This document shows, piece after piece, positions 25,115 through 42,538 of a stretch of 64,000 bases of DNA. A model generated the notes under the pieces. It searched no databases, was not told where the DNA came from, and saw only the letters and a list, made by a program, of their open reading frames with translations. This stretch comes from Hemibagrus wyckioides (lineage: Eukaryota > Chordata > Actinopteri > Siluriformes > Bagridae): NCBI RefSeq assembly GCF_019097595.1, contig NC_080715.1, positions 24,444,073 to 24,508,072 of the forward strand. Direction: 5' to 3'. A program made the position numbers and the translations under genes. Positions within the stretch are counted from its first letter, which is position 1, and each line of letters opens with the position of its first letter.

Positions 25115-27014
25115 TTTGAAAAGGGGTAATACACTATTGTCAGTCATCTTGCTAGTATTTTAAATGAAATACTGAATTGAGCTTTATTTTCTTTATGTTT
25201 TATTACAATAGAAGTATCTTCCATTTTATATCTGTCAGTAGAACCTGATCTCATTTTTTTTTAAAAGTGCACAATTTCATACAAATGAAGTTATGATAAA
25301 AGGGCTCAACATTATTTCCACTGTATACCAAACTGTGACCTTCATAACCTTTCTTTTATTTGATTAATTTTATTTGAAATGTTTTTTTTTATTTCACCCA
25401 TCATGATGAGACATCATGTTGCTAAATAAATAAATAAATGTATTAATTAAAAATTATTGTTATTATTATTATTATTGTTGTTTTCACCATTAGTAGTAGT
25501 AGTAGTAATGGTAGTAGTGGTAATAGTAGTATTAGTATTAATTTTAATGTTTTTGTTTGTGTTGTTTAAATGGCATGGAATTGAAGAGAAATTGGTAACT
25601 GGTGTTTATGAGCAAGGCCAGACACATCATTGCCAGCAACACAACACAACAATAACACACACATTTAAAAAATGTAGGCTCTACCCATCTTTGCTTCAAG
25701 ACCATTTGAAAACTAATAAATATTTTATAGATGCACAATGCACGATGTATGTTTTACTTGTAACAACAAAGAGCTTGCATGAACACTTTTTCATGCTTTC
25801 TTAGACACACAAATTATATTTAAATTCAATTATCTTAGCCACATAAAAGTAATGAAATAACTCCTTATTCAGCAGTACATCATTAGCAGATACTGAGCTG
25901 AAGCTGTTGTTATTGATGTACAGCATTTGTCCTTTCATTTGAAGAAAGCTCCAAATTCTAGTTTCGATTTGTTGTTGATTTTATCTCTAAAACACCAACA
26001 ATCATCCTGCCTACCACAGTGAACCCTGTGACAGGTGGTTGTCCGAACACGTGGTGGAGCATGGGAAACACAGTCTCACCAGATCCCAAAATGCCAGTGG
26101 ATTTGACTAAAGGGATGTGCTCTACTCTTTAAATCACAGCATTAATCCACTTTAATGGCCTACTTTTGTTAAGTCCAAGTCTTGTTGCGTGTCTGTCAGT
26201 ACTGAGCCTACAGGGAGGTGGGCCACTTTGCAACAAAGCTACATTTCCTGTCAAAATTGCAAAGAGTGGCATAGCCAAATCACTGAGTCTTGCAGTAAGC
26301 CAAAACAAACCATGAGTTTTGAGATTAAATAAAAATTTATTTTGATTAAACAACAATGTGGTTTCTTGCTTGTGGGATCCTGATACTGCTGACATTTCAC
26401 CATTAATAGTATAAACTGGTAGCAGTGTTGCTCAGTTTTCCCTGCTTGAACATTTGCAGCGAGGTGAGTCAGGTCTGTTGAGAGCTGAGATTTTCAGTAG
26501 CGTGTACAGTGCATGAAGTACTGCAGCACCATGACTGTAAACATTCAGTATTAACTGATTTGAGGAAACATGAACAAAATCAGGTTCTATATCACATTTA
26601 CAACAGGTTTCCAAGAAACAATGACACCAACAATGAAACTGTAGTTGTCTCAGGAGCCTGAGGAGGACTTATAGACAATCCTTTGTGGAGCTTTGCATCA
26701 GTTTACTGTATTGATTTGTTTCATGTAAAGTATCTTTGCACACTGGGGAATATCTCCTGACAATTTAGTCAAACATCATTAAAAGACCTATATTTGAAGA
26801 TGCCTGCTGTAAACTGCAGATACAGTGGTATGTCTGTACTTCTATCAAAATTAAATTAAATTATTCAACTAATTGTAGCCAGGTCCATAACTATTTGGAC
26901 AGTGACAGAATTTTAGAAATTTCACCTCTGTACACCATCACAATGGATTTAAAATTAACCAATCAAGAAGTGTACAGTTTCGGTTATATATTTATATTTA
27001 TATTTATATTTATA

Positions 27015-27016
<2 letters not shown>
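25115..27016. other. Intergenic stretch, no gene recognised
   Basis: Contains an imperfect TTA/GTA triplet tract at 25,456-25,545 that generates a spurious poly-valine frame. Nothing else supportable. Confidence 0.5.

Positions 27017-27084
<68 letters not shown>
27017..27084. repeat. (TA)n microsatellite, left of the Tc1 insertion
   Basis: TA array running directly into the left inverted repeat of the Tc1 element. The array resumes at 28,333 on the other side, so the element sits in a single TA tract. Confidence 0.95.
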
Positions 27085-27087
<3 letters not shown>

Positions 27088-28329
27088 TATATTGCCAAAA
27101 GTATTCGCTCACCCATCCAAATAATCAGAATCAGGTGTTCCAATCACTTCCATGGCCACAGGTGTATAAAATCAAGCACCTAGGCATGCAGACTGTTTTT
27201 ACAAACATTTGTGAAAGAATGGGTCGCTCTCAGGAGCTCAGTGAATTCCAGCGTGGAACTGTGATAGGATGCCACCTGTGCAACAAATCCAGTCGTGAAA
27301 TTTCCTCGCTCCTAAATATTCCACAGTCAACTGTCAGCTGTATTATAAGAACGTGGAAGTGTTTGGGAACGACAGCAACTCAGCCACGAAGTGGTAGGCC
27401 ACGTAAACTGACGGAGCGGGGTCAGCGGATGCTGAGGCGCATAGTGCGAAGAGGTCGCCAACTTTCTGCAGAGTCAATCGCTACAGACCTCCAAACTTCA
27501 TGTGGCCTTCAGATTAGCTCAAGAACAGTGCGCAGAGAGCTTCATGGAATGGGTTTCCATGGCCGAGCAGCTGCATCCAAGCCATACATCACCAAGTGCA
27601 ATGCAAAGCGTCGGATGCAGTGGTGTAAAGCACGCCGCCACTGGACTCTAGAGCAGTGGACACACGTTCTCTGGAGTGACGGATCGCGCTTCTCCATCTG
27701 GCAATCTGATGGACGAGTCTGGGTTTGGCGGTTGCCAGGAGAACGGTACTTGTCTGACTGCATTGTGCCAAGTGTAAAGTTTGGTGGAGGGGGGATTATG
27801 GTGTGGGGTGGTTTTTCAGGAGCTGGTCTTGGCCCCTTAGTCCCAGTGAAAGGAACTCTGAATGCTTCAGCATACCAAGACATTTTGGACAATTCCATGC
27901 TCCCAACTTTGTGGGAACAGTTTGGAGCTGGCCCCTTCCTCTTCCAACATGACTGTGCACCAGTGCACAAAGCAAGGTCCATAAAGACATGGATGACAGA
28001 GTCTGCTGTGGATGAACTTGACTGGCCTGCACAGAGTCCTGACCTCAACCCGATAGAACACCTTTGGGATGAATTAGAGCGGAGACTGAGAGCCAGGCCT
28101 TCTCGTCCAACATCAGTGTGTGACCTCACAAATGCGCTTCTGGAAGAATGGTCAAAAATTCCCATAAACACACTCCTAAACCTTGTGGACAGCCTTCCCA
28201 GAAGAGTTGAAGCTGTTATAACTGCAAAGGGTGGACCGACGTCATATTGAACCCTATGGATTAGGAATGGGATGTCACTTAAGTTCATATGCGAGTCAAG
28301 GCAGCCGAGCGAATACTTTTGGCAATATA

Positions 28330-28332
<3 letters not shown>
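27085..28332 (+). mobile_element. Complete Tc1-like transposon, 1,248 bp
   Basis: The left inverted repeat starts CACTATATTGCCAAAAGTAT and the right end is its reverse complement; 26 bases match (through TTCGCTC). TA flanks both ends, as expected for Tc1/mariner insertion. One uninterrupted transposase gene lies inside. A second copy of nearly the same length lies at 40,516-41,761 in inverse orientation. Family membership rests on the transposase; I give no Repbase name. Confidence 0.95.
27219..28250 (+). CDS. Tc1-family transposase, uninterrupted frame, 343 aa
   Basis: Cut-and-paste DNA transposase acting in the nucleus on its own inverted repeats. The start is ATG at 27,219 ([13 protein letters not shown]), the first methionine that begins family-like sequence. 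The frame is open further upstream, but only through the inverted repeat and TA microsatellite. Residues 1-110 hold the bipartite paired-like helix-turn-helix ([16 protein letters not shown], then a [11 protein letters not shown] hook). The catalytic core shows D in [12 protein letters not shown] in [11 protein letters not shown] and E in [11 protein letters not shown], with 34 residues between the last two (DD34E). Length fits the usual 340 or so. The residue after the first aspartate is G, whereas the copy at 40,516 has E, the common state in this family, so activity is doubtful. Whether it is expressed cannot be told. Confidence 0.93.
   Translation: MGRSQELSEFQRGTVIGCHLCNKSSREISSLLNIPQSTVSCIIRTWKCLGTTATQPRSGRPRKLTERGQRMLRRIVRRGRQLSAESIATDLQTSCGLQISSRTVRRELHGMGFHGRAAASKPYITKCNAKRRMQWCKARRHWTLEQWTHVLWSDGSRFSIWQSDGRVWVWRLPGERYLSDCIVPSVKFGGGGIMVWGGFSGAGLGPLVPVKGTLNASAYQDILDNSMLPTLWEQFGAGPFLFQHDCAPVHKARSIKTWMTESAVDELDWPAQSPDLNPIEHLWDELERRLRARPSRPTSVCDLTNALLEEWSKIPINTLLNLVDSLPRRVEAVITAKGGPTSY

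Positions 28333-28414
<82 letters not shown>
28333..28414. repeat. (TA)n microsatellite, right of the Tc1 insertion
   Basis: Continuation of the TA tract interrupted by the transposon. Confidence 0.95.
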
Positions 28415-28420
<6 letters not shown>

Positions 28421-30182
28421 GCAACTGTACAGGAATTTGAGCCATTTTTACACAATTTTATACACTTTATAAACATTTTTTTAAATATTTGATACATTGT
28501 TTTTATACAATTTCTATACATTTTTTATATATTTTATATGAAAAAAAAATTAAATAGTCCCTCCAAGCTCAGAAGTAATTGACAAATAAACATAATTATA
28601 AATATAAGAATAATTGTTTTTATTAGGAAGCAAATCCAAGCCTTCATATTCAAAGAATTCCTGAGGTCTGGATATGACCTAATGCTGAGTTGCTTCAATT
28701 CAAATCCATTGTGCTTGTTGAGAAAGGCTAAAATAATGAAAATTGTGTTACGGTCCAAATACACTGCATTAAAGGTTCAGTTGTCAAAGAACATGGTGAT
28801 TGGATGTGATGTGATCATAGCAAATGTGTGTGTGTGTGTGTGTATGCACATCCTGTCAGTCGGGTTACAGACAACCCTAAAAGTCCTTCACCCTCATTCT
28901 TAACTAAAACGCGAACGTGGCCGAATCCATTGCAAATGACCAGACCAGGATAAAGTAGTTACTCAAAGTGAGTAAGTGAGTGAACCAAGGAGAATGGGGG
29001 AAAAAAAGGTCAGCTAGCTATTAATCTAAGGTGTATCAACTAATGAGTATGAGAGGTCACCTTAGACTGTGGGAGGTGGGGCTTCATGTACATGTGCATG
29101 GATGAGAGGTGGAGCCATGAGGTTAACAAATCATTCTAATGTTTTTGTCTATGGATTATACATATCTATTTCACAACAAATAAATCTCCAGCCACAAGAA
29201 GCTGTAGGTCATGTGTGATATGATATCTTCTTTACAACTCAAGCTTAATTCATAATAATTTTATAGACGTGTACAAAAAAATTGAACATGAGTGACACTC
29301 AAGACTTAATATGGATAGCCTTGTACACTCTAATCAAGGTACTTGATATGACTGATTTTTTAAAATTAACCTCTTGACAGTTTGCATTCCCATTCTGCAG
29401 TGGCTAAATGTTTAGTTCCTTCTGTTTGGTTAACAGCTGTTCATTTGTGTGGTTGCTTAAAGCACATGAAGCATGTGTGGCTGAGCAATGGCTGCACAGA
29501 AAGTCTGCTGTTGACAGCATGAGTATGTTGTTTGTCAGCGAATCTATGTGCATGATGTTGCCAGTTGATGGATAAATTATCCTATTTTGTAGTGCTCGTT
29601 TCTGGGGAAATCATTTAAAGTCATTTTAAATGATTTTAGTTAGCTTTGGCACATCTGGCAATTGTTGTAGTTCAAAATGTGATTACAAATGGTCATTGGA
29701 GATGCATTTGAGTGACTGGGCAGGACATTGCGTTATGGATATTGTTGCCCTGCAGCTTTGAAGTGTTTTTGAGGCTACTGAAATCTCATTGGTGAAGTCC
29801 ACCATGCCTGTAGCAAAACTTGTTCTCAAATGATAAAAGCCTCCAAAATACATAGAGCTGGGAGTGATATCAGATTGCAGCTGAAGCACTAATACAATTC
29901 AGTCATGTGCAAGGGGATTGTGTAGACTGTAGCCTACATCCACCCAGCTTGGCAACTGTGCACAGTCCCTAGTATTTGCAGATGTATGAACAGTCAAAGA
30001 TGGCAGAGCAAAATGCTCTAAAGTGATTTCTGCCAAGCCTACAACTTAAACTTCTATACCTACTTTGTCCATTTTACTGCAAGAAGAGTCCCAGGACCAG
30101 GACTGTGTTTTTTTATGCCTTCAACCAAATAACAGTCTTTTTGGATGATATGGCACCATGGTCTTTCCCAACTAGTCACATG
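28415..30182. other. Intergenic stretch, no gene recognised
   Basis: AT-rich, with a GT run at about 28,826-28,843. No coding evidence. Confidence 0.5.
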
Positions 30183-30395
30183 TTGGGGCGGTGGAAGTTC
30201 AATTGGTTAAAGCTCTGGGTTGTTGATTGGAAGATCACGGCTCAAGCCCCAGCACCAACAAACTGCCACTGAGCAAGGCCCCTGTCCTCCAGGGGTGCTA
30301 CATCGTGGCTGACCATGATGTGCTCTGACCCCAACCCTCCAAGGATGGGAAGTGTAATGAAAGAATTTCACTGTGCAGTAATGTATATTAACTTA
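30183..30395 (+). repeat. tRNA-derived SINE, plus strand
   Basis: The head contains TTGGTTAAAGCTCTGGGTTG and the B-box-like GGCTCAAGCCC. The body contains CTGAGCAAGGCCCCTGTCCT and ATCGTGGCTGACCATGATG. The tail reads GAAAGAATTTCACTGTGCAG then TAATGTATAT. Same family as 14,226-14,418 (minus) and 44,453-44,640 (plus). Confidence 0.85.
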
Positions 30396-32696
30396 ATGTC
30401 TGTTTATTCAAACCCTATGCACTCCGCTCCAAGTGCAATGCTGTGAGGCCAGCGCTGGCTGAAATGATATCAGATTAAATATAGATAGTTGGGAAAATGT
30501 GCTGCTTTTACCCTCCAAATCTGCTGGTGCTAACATGTGATCTTGGACTATTATCCTGGGAACTGGTTAAAACCAAATTGAGTGTAAAAACTCCCATACT
30601 GTCACACTCATAGTACGAAAATAAATTGATAAAACCCACACAGTGATGACTCATCCCTTATTAAACAAACACTTGTTTAATTTCGATTGTCTGTTCTCAG
30701 AACGGTACAGGACACCGTTGTTGGCAGGCGGTTGCATTTGTATTCTTTGGGGTATTTTCTCTGCACCAACATGCCCACTTCCATGTGCTAAATATCATAG
30801 TGGGAGTCTCCATCTGGACTGACATTGGCATTTCTAGATAAAATAAGATGCAATGACACTTCATTCAAGATACTACACTTAAATGAAGGTCAAATGAAAA
30901 CTCCATGGAGAGATTAATGTATAAAAGTAATGTCTGTCGCTGTATCAAGCAAATGCTTTAATTTCACTCCTCCTCACCAGCAGGGGTAGTGTATTCCAGT
31001 AACATCATATATGAAAGAATATTCGAAGAAAAGATGCTTTTGAACCACCATCATTCCTTTTTCTTTTCACCTGTATGCCTGTCTACATAAAAACACTAGC
31101 AGTGTATAACTGTCAGTGTCCTGTCCTCCAAAGTTGTGGCTAGCCCTCTCTTAAGGGTATGTTCCCTTTTCCAAGAATTACTTTACTGGCCCATTTTTTT
31201 ATCCAATTTTAGTCAATTCCCATCCCGTATCTTGGGATTTTTTAGGGTTAGCATCTTTTTCAAGACGCTGCTAGTGTATAAACACTAATTATTACCACAT
31301 AAATGAGCTCATAGATGCCAATTAATGGCTTGGGTCACTCTGATTCACCTCACAGAGAGAGTATTACCATCCTAATTGTCCGATGCTATGTTTTTGTTTC
31401 TGCTTGCAACACTAGTTTTAAGCCTCACTGGCTAAAAATCTTGAAAAAAGCATCACAGTTTATCGTGTGGGAGTGAAGATTTAACATCTGTTTTTCTTCA
31501 CTTAGATTGAATTGCCCTCCATAAATCATATTACCCTGAGTATATGCAGTACTAACTATGCTACAAAGTCTTAATCTCTAGGAAAACAATAACCAGTGTA
31601 CGTGTGCCTGTTGCCATGGCACTGAGCATTTCAAGAGCACAGTTTCACCTCCAAATGTTTACAAGGTGATCACACTGCCTGATTTTGTACAAGACCATAG
31701 CAGTTATATTCTTCAAGCAGGTGTAATGTGCTGTAATGTCTGCCTACTGGGTGGCGGATGCCATCACCTTAGCCCATAGACACATGCCACTCTGGGCACC
31801 TTCTCCTTTTTACAAGGTTAATATCACACTTCTCAGTGGTAGGAGTGTGGCAGTCATCTCTGAACACCTTTCAGGTCAAGCCATGTTCCTCAGGACATTG
31901 CTGACAGATGTTATCCAGGTGTTCTACACTGCCCCTGGCTGTTAGGAGGAGTGATGTTGTTGGGTTTTTTTAATTGGGGAATTTTACATGGCAATATGTG
32001 ACCAGGATGAAATATCTTAGCATTTAGTCACAGCTGCATGTAACTAGCATTTTCATTGTGGCTTTTGAAAATCATAAATTTTGAAGAGCTGCACTCTTTA
32101 ACCTTTTCCATTTGAGTTAAATTGTTAAAAATATACATTTTAAGAATATATATTTATATCTTATCAATTCTAATTAATGCCTACATACAGTATATATAAA
32201 TTTTAATTTGCAAATAAGAAACATGCATTTTGTTTTGATTTGATTTGTTTTGTTTTGTTTTGCGAACAATTTATTAGCATTTAAATAACAGCTTATTAAA
32301 ATATTTTTTGCTTTATGTAATAATTTTTAAACAACTATTCACAAGTATGACAAATGCATCTTTCACATAGGTGCAAATCTGCAAGTCTATGTGTTCCACA
32401 ACCATTTTTTGTGTTGATTAGATATTGGATAAATATTTAGATATCTTGCAGTCGATTTTAAAAGTTGATGACCCAAATAATCAGCTTCTCATCCTGCTCA
32501 GAATTACGGAGGTCAGTATGCACAAGGATCCAAATATTCCAACAACTTCTGACATCTGAAATCATCTGAATATATCACTGAGTTTAATGGTATTTTAAAA
32601 CTTTTTAATGTCTATTATCTCCTTTGTACAACCTTCTTTTGCATTTAAATGAAAAACTCTGTGGGTTTCTCATAGTGATAGCTGATGGTATCTACA
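30396..32696. other. Intergenic stretch, no gene recognised
   Basis: No recognised gene or repeat. A short TTTTG array lies at about 32,231-32,264. Confidence 0.45.
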
Positions 32697-32820
32697 CCGA
32701 TCAGGTATAACATTATGAACACTGCCAGGTGAAGTGAAGAACACTGATTATCTCCTCATCATGGCACCTGTTATTGGTATATATTAGGCAGCAAGTGAAC
32801 ATTTTGTCTTCAAAGTTGTC
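32697..32820 (+). mobile_element. 5' fragment of Tc1-like family with ATCAGGCATAACATTATG ends
   Basis: Begins CCGATCAGGTATAACATTAT and continues through ACACTGATTATCTCCTCATC and GGCAGCAAGTGAACATTTTG, the 5' untranslated region of the family, then stops before the transposase. It supplies the 5' end missing from the 17,484 copy. Confidence 0.75.
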
Positions 32821-38628
<5,808 letters not shown>

Positions 38629-38724
38629 ATGCAGCATAAAGCTCACCAACCACTGCAGCCCTGCGCCAACAAATACCTGCAGTACAGGTGGGATAAAAGA
38701 GACTACGACATACACAAGAAAAAG
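38629..38724 (+). CDS. CFAP97D-like exon 1
   Basis: 32 codons from ATG, ending KKK, with donor GTAAGA at 38,725, phase 0. The frame is open for a few codons upstream with no other ATG. Confidence 0.82.
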
Positions 38725-39843
38725 GTAAGACGTTCAGTTTTGAATTCAAAGAGAGATTTATTTCCTTTTTAGTTTGGAAATAAAGAAGCTGTATAGTATT
38801 TTTTTTCTTTCAGAAAAAAGTGCATGTGTTGTCTTTGCTTATACAGCCTTCTCAAGTCATGAATTTTGTTACTTTTCAAGTTTCAGTCTGCGAAGGCGAC
38901 AGTCAACACAACTCCACCTAAGATCTATGATCACATTCTTTCGAAAAGGAAAAAAAAATTGGTAAGAAATCAATCCTGCCTAACTTTCTTTAAATGTACA
39001 TTGCAAAAAAATGGAAACCTGATACAGAAACTGTTGAGTTTGTACTTAAAACTTTTAAGGCTTCCTCCAAAGGTTTATCTGAAAATTTTTAAAGCATGCT
39101 AAGCTTAACCTTCAAAAAATATTTTTTATCACTATATTAATGGGGGGGGGGAGTCAGGGGAGGGGTCACAGTGGTTAACCTCTGGAGACAGGGGCTCAAT
39201 TCCTGCCTCTGCCCTTTGTGCATGGAGTTTCCTCTGGGTGTGTGCAGTATATACAGTATATAATATATACAGTATATAATTCATATATGTATCTTGTATC
39301 ACCCTTGTATGTATTATATGTATGCATCATATACTGTGCACATGTATATATTTGATTTTACAGTAGTGTGGGTACACAAACTAGAAGTAGATAAAAACAA
39401 AGAAATGCATTTACAGCATTTAGCAGACACCCATATCCAGAGAGATTTACATTTACCGCATTTATCTCATATACAGCTGAGCAATTGAGGATTGAGGGCC
39501 TTGCTTAGGGGCCAAACAGCAGCTTGTTGGACCTGGGATTTGAGCTTGCAACCCTCTGATAATTAGTATAACCTCTGAGCTAGCACTTCCCCCCAAAGAT
39601 AAATCAACCTGTAACATTTAGACAAAATAACCTAATACATAATCTGCTGAATTTAGACAAAATAACCATTATATTTTTTATCAACGGGGAAACATATATA
39701 TTACAAATATAATCTTAAACTGACACACAGTGGCACAGTGGGTAATGTTGCCACCTTTACAGCTGATTTTCTGGTTTCTTCCCCTGTAGAAAAACAATCA
39801 GGTAGGTGGGTTGACTATGTTAAATTACCCCTAGATATGAAAT

Positions 39844-39917
<74 letters not shown>

Positions 39918-40293
39918 CATGCTGGCCTTCACTCGACTGGCAACCCTTACTGGGTGAATTCTCTCACCTTGCATCCATTGTTTACTTTCCTAAACACCTT
40001 TCCTGCTATAAGTATTTAATCTCAGTAAAAAAAAAAATCTGATTTGTGAACTTTAGATAAATATTGGCTATAAAAAAAAGATTGTAAATGAGGCTAGAAT
40101 GATTCAGCAGATAACAGTAATTAAAGGTTTTTACATTTCATGTAATTAAAGGATTTCATGCATTAATTCCATCATTACAGTTGTGTGAGGATCTAACATG
40201 ATCATTCTCATCCATACGGTTGTATCACCTTTTAATAAAACCAGGTATGCTCATGTATGGTCCTAGAAATATGCCCGCCTGCAGACTTCATGA

Positions 40294-40368
<75 letters not shown>

Positions 40369-42538
40369 ATTTTTTTCTCCCTGACACTATTTGATACTTT
40401 CCTTAGTAGAATCATTTAGAATAGAAAAGAGTAAAGCAGAGCACAATAAAGGTTCACAATATATCATCATATATCACAACATACATCATCAAACTCACAA
40501 AGTACCTCGAATATACACTATATTGCCAAAAGTATTCGCTCACCTGCCTTGACTCGCATATGAACTTAAGTGACATCCCATTCCTAATCCATAGGGTTCA
40601 ATATGATGTCGGTCCACCCTTTGCAGCTCTAACAGCTTCAACTCTTCTGGGAAGTCTGTCCACAAGGTTTAGGAGTGTGTTTATGGGAATTTTTGACCAT
40701 TCTTCCAGAAGCGCATTTGTGAGGTCACACACTGATGTTGGACGAGAAGGCCTGGCTCTCAGTCTCCACTCTAATTCATCCCAAAGGTGTTCTATCAGGT
40801 TGAGGTCAGGACTCTGTGCAGGCCAGTCAAGTTCATCCACACCAGACTCTGTCATCCATGTCTTTATGGACCTTGCTTTGTGCACTGGTGCACAGTCATG
40901 TTGGAAGAGGAAGGGGCCAGCTCCAAACTGTTCCCACAAAGTTGGGAGCATGGAATTGTCCAATGTCTTGGTATGCTGAAGCATTCAGAGTTCCTTTCAC
41001 TGGAACTAAGAGGCCAAGCCCAGCTCCTGAAAAACAACCCCACACCATAATCCCCCCTCCACCAAACTTTACACTTGGCACAATGCAGTCAGACAAGTAC
41101 CGTTCTCCTGGCAACCGCCAAACCCAGACTGATCCATCAGATTGCCAGATGGAGAAGCGCGATTCGTCACTCCAGAGAACGCGTCTCCACTGCTCTAGAG
41201 TCCGGTGGCGGCATGCTTTACACCACTGCATCCGACGCTTTGCATTGCACTTGGTGATGTATGGCTTGGATGCAGCTGCTCGGCCATGGAAACCCATTCC
41301 ATGAAGCTCTCTGCGCACTGTTCTTGAGCTAATCTGAAGGCCACATGAACTTTGGAGGTCTGTAGCGATTGACTCTGCAGAAAGTTGGTGACCTCTTCGC
41401 ACTATGCGCCTCAGCATCCGCTGACCCCGCTCCGTCAGTTTACGTGGCCTACCACTTCGTGGCTGAGTTGCTGTCGTTCCCAAACACTTCCACGTTCTTA
41501 TAATACAGCTGACAGTTGACTGTGGAATATTTAGGAGCGAGGAAATTTCACGACTGGATTTGTTGCACAGGTGGCATCCTATCACAGTTCCACGCTGGAA
41601 TTCACTGAGCTCCTGAGAGCGACCCATTCTTTCACAAATGTTTGTAAAAACAGTCTGCATGCCTAGGTGCTTGATTTTATACACCTGTGGCCATGGAAGT
41701 GATTGGAACACCTGATTCTGATTATTTGGATGGGTGAGCGAATACTTTTGGCAATATAGTGTATATATAAAAAAACAGAATACAAATATACACATAAATT
41801 ACTCTCCATGTTATTTAGAGACTTCTGATTTCTGTAAAGATTAACTGCATGAAATACAAAAATAAATACATAAATACATTTACCAACCTTTCCCTGACAC
41901 CTATAATGATTATTATTTTATTAAACCATGATAACATAATAATTAATGCTCTACTCCACCAGCAAGAGGAAGAACGACTCTCAACAATCCAAAGAGACAA
42001 TCGGATGCTACTGGATAAAATATTCCACATCAAGCAAACCTCTGGTCAGATTGATTGTAGAAATGAGTATGTGAATAAAAGGTAAGCATTTTATAGTCCT
42101 TGGATTTAAACGTAAACTGGCGAAAAGCTGAGTGAACACTGCTTTAGTGATCAATTCAATTCCCTTGTTTCTCAAATTCAGGCTTGACACAGACAAAAGA
42201 CAAGAAGCGCTGCTTGAAATTGTGAAGGATAATAAAATAATTCTCCGACGTTTATCCCAGTGCACACCATACTACAGTGTTCAGGCGTGGAATGAACAGT
42301 GGATAAAAACATTTGATATTATGAAGAGCATTGGGCGATTCCCACCATTAAACCATGCTCAGGTGAGGTGTGAAGTACCACTGGATGATGTCTTATCTGA
42401 CAGTCATCACCTGATGATGTTATCAGTGCACTTCAGGATGTTTTAAATCATTTCTATTTCAAATGCAGACCGGTGTATTTTCTCTCCTCTTTACAGAGAC
42501 CTGTAGATGTTTTACCACAGAAGACGATGCAGTTTTGA
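38629..42538 (+). CDS. CFAP97-domain family gene (CFAP97D-like), 5 coding exons, 170 aa
   Basis: Small protein of the CFAP97 (hemingway-like) family, whose members are linked to ciliary and sperm axonemes. Coding exons: 38,629-38,724, 38,887-38,961, 41,963-42,081, 42,182-42,362 and 42,497-42,538, all GT-AG with phases 0, 0, 2, 0. The ATG at 38,629 lies in a good context (CCACCATGC). Exon 1 carries a basic/aromatic segment ([17 protein letters not shown]); exon 2 [16 protein letters not shown]; exon 3 the start of a coiled coil ([17 protein letters not shown]) and IDCRNEY; exon 4 a charged helix ([17 protein letters not shown]) and the hallmark [13 protein letters not shown]-terminal similarity from memory favours CFAP97D2 over CFAP97D1, but I cannot separate them here. 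Intron 2 (3 kb) carries a Tc1 copy, CT and GT arrays and SINE fragments. No canonical poly(A) signal was seen close downstream. Confidence 0.88.
38887..38961 (+). CDS. CFAP97D-like exon 2
   Basis: Acceptor TTTCAG at 38,881-38,886, 25 codons ([12 protein letters not shown] and onward), donor GTAAGA after TTG. Phase 0 on both sides. Confidence 0.82.
39165..39240 (+). repeat. SINE head fragment
   Basis: CACAGTGGTTAACCTCTGG, CAGGGGCTCAATTCCTGCC and CATGGAGTTTCCTCTGGGTG follow the order of a widespread fish tRNA-type SINE. Only this part is preserved. Confidence 0.5.
39405..39592 (-). repeat. tRNA-derived SINE, minus strand
   Basis: On the minus strand it reads an A-box-like TAGCTCAGAGGTTATACT, a B-box-like GGTTGCAAGCTCAAATCCCA, then GCCCCTAAGCAAGGCCCTCA. 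It ends in a tail (GTCTGCTAAATGCTGTAAAT) typical of this fish SINE. Different family from the 14,226 type. Confidence 0.75.
39846..39915. repeat. (GT)n microsatellite
   Basis: About 35 GT units. The flanks (CAGTGGCACAGTGGGTAATG upstream, GGCAACCCTTACTGGGTGAA downstream) look like halves of another interspersed repeat. Confidence 0.95.
40299..40369. repeat. (CT)n microsatellite
   Basis: CT units with two interruptions. Confidence 0.95.
40516..41761 (-). mobile_element. Tc1-like transposon, sister of the 27,085 copy, in CFAP97D-like intron 2
   Basis: Inverted repeats start CACTATATTGCCAAAAGTAT on both ends and TA flanks each end. Length 1,246 bp against 1,248 for the 27-kb copy. It lies antisense to the host gene. 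Confidence 0.95.
40598..41627 (-). pseudogene. Frameshifted Tc1 transposase
   Basis: Reading on the minus strand from ATG at 41,627 ([10 protein letters not shown]), it follows the 27,219 transposase through the first aspartate (LWSDESRFS) and [13 protein letters not shown]. It loses frame near 40,962, where CATTTTGGAC of the sister copy has become CATTGGAC, a 2-bp deletion. The downstream frame (40,598-40,984) holds the second D (FQHDCAPVH) and the E ([11 protein letters not shown]). By eye about 16 residues differ from the sister copy. It is dead as a protein source but retains both ends, so it could be moved in trans. Confidence 0.92.
41963..42081 (+). CDS. CFAP97D-like exon 3
   Basis: Acceptor CTCCACCAG ending at 41,962, starting [12 protein letters not shown]; donor GTAAGC at 42,082, leaving phase 2. 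Encodes the coiled-coil portion and the family motif around [10 protein letters not shown]. The acceptor's pyrimidine tract is weak. Confidence 0.82.
42182..42362 (+). CDS. CFAP97D-like exon 4
   Basis: Acceptor AAATTCAG to 42,181; completes the split arginine codon and continues [14 protein letters not shown]. Ends NHAQ before donor GTGAGG. Contains the conserved [12 protein letters not shown]. Confidence 0.85.
42497..42538 (+). CDS. CFAP97D-like exon 5 (C-terminus)
   Basis: Acceptor CTCTTTACAG to 42,496; 13 codons ([13 protein letters not shown]) then TGA at 42,536-42,538. The alternative is that exon 4 reads on to a stop at about 42,446. Confidence 0.65.
   Translation, partial: RPVDVLPQKTMQF

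Noticed and set aside
26895..27218. N-terminal extension of the Tc1 transposase frame by 108 codons
   Set aside because: It reads through the TA microsatellite and the inverted repeat. The family-like protein begins at the ATG at 27,219.
27542..28288. Minus-strand 248-codon open frame opposite the transposase
   Set aside because: Antisense shadow of the transposase; its residues mirror the coding strand and the same shadow appears opposite the 40-kb copy.
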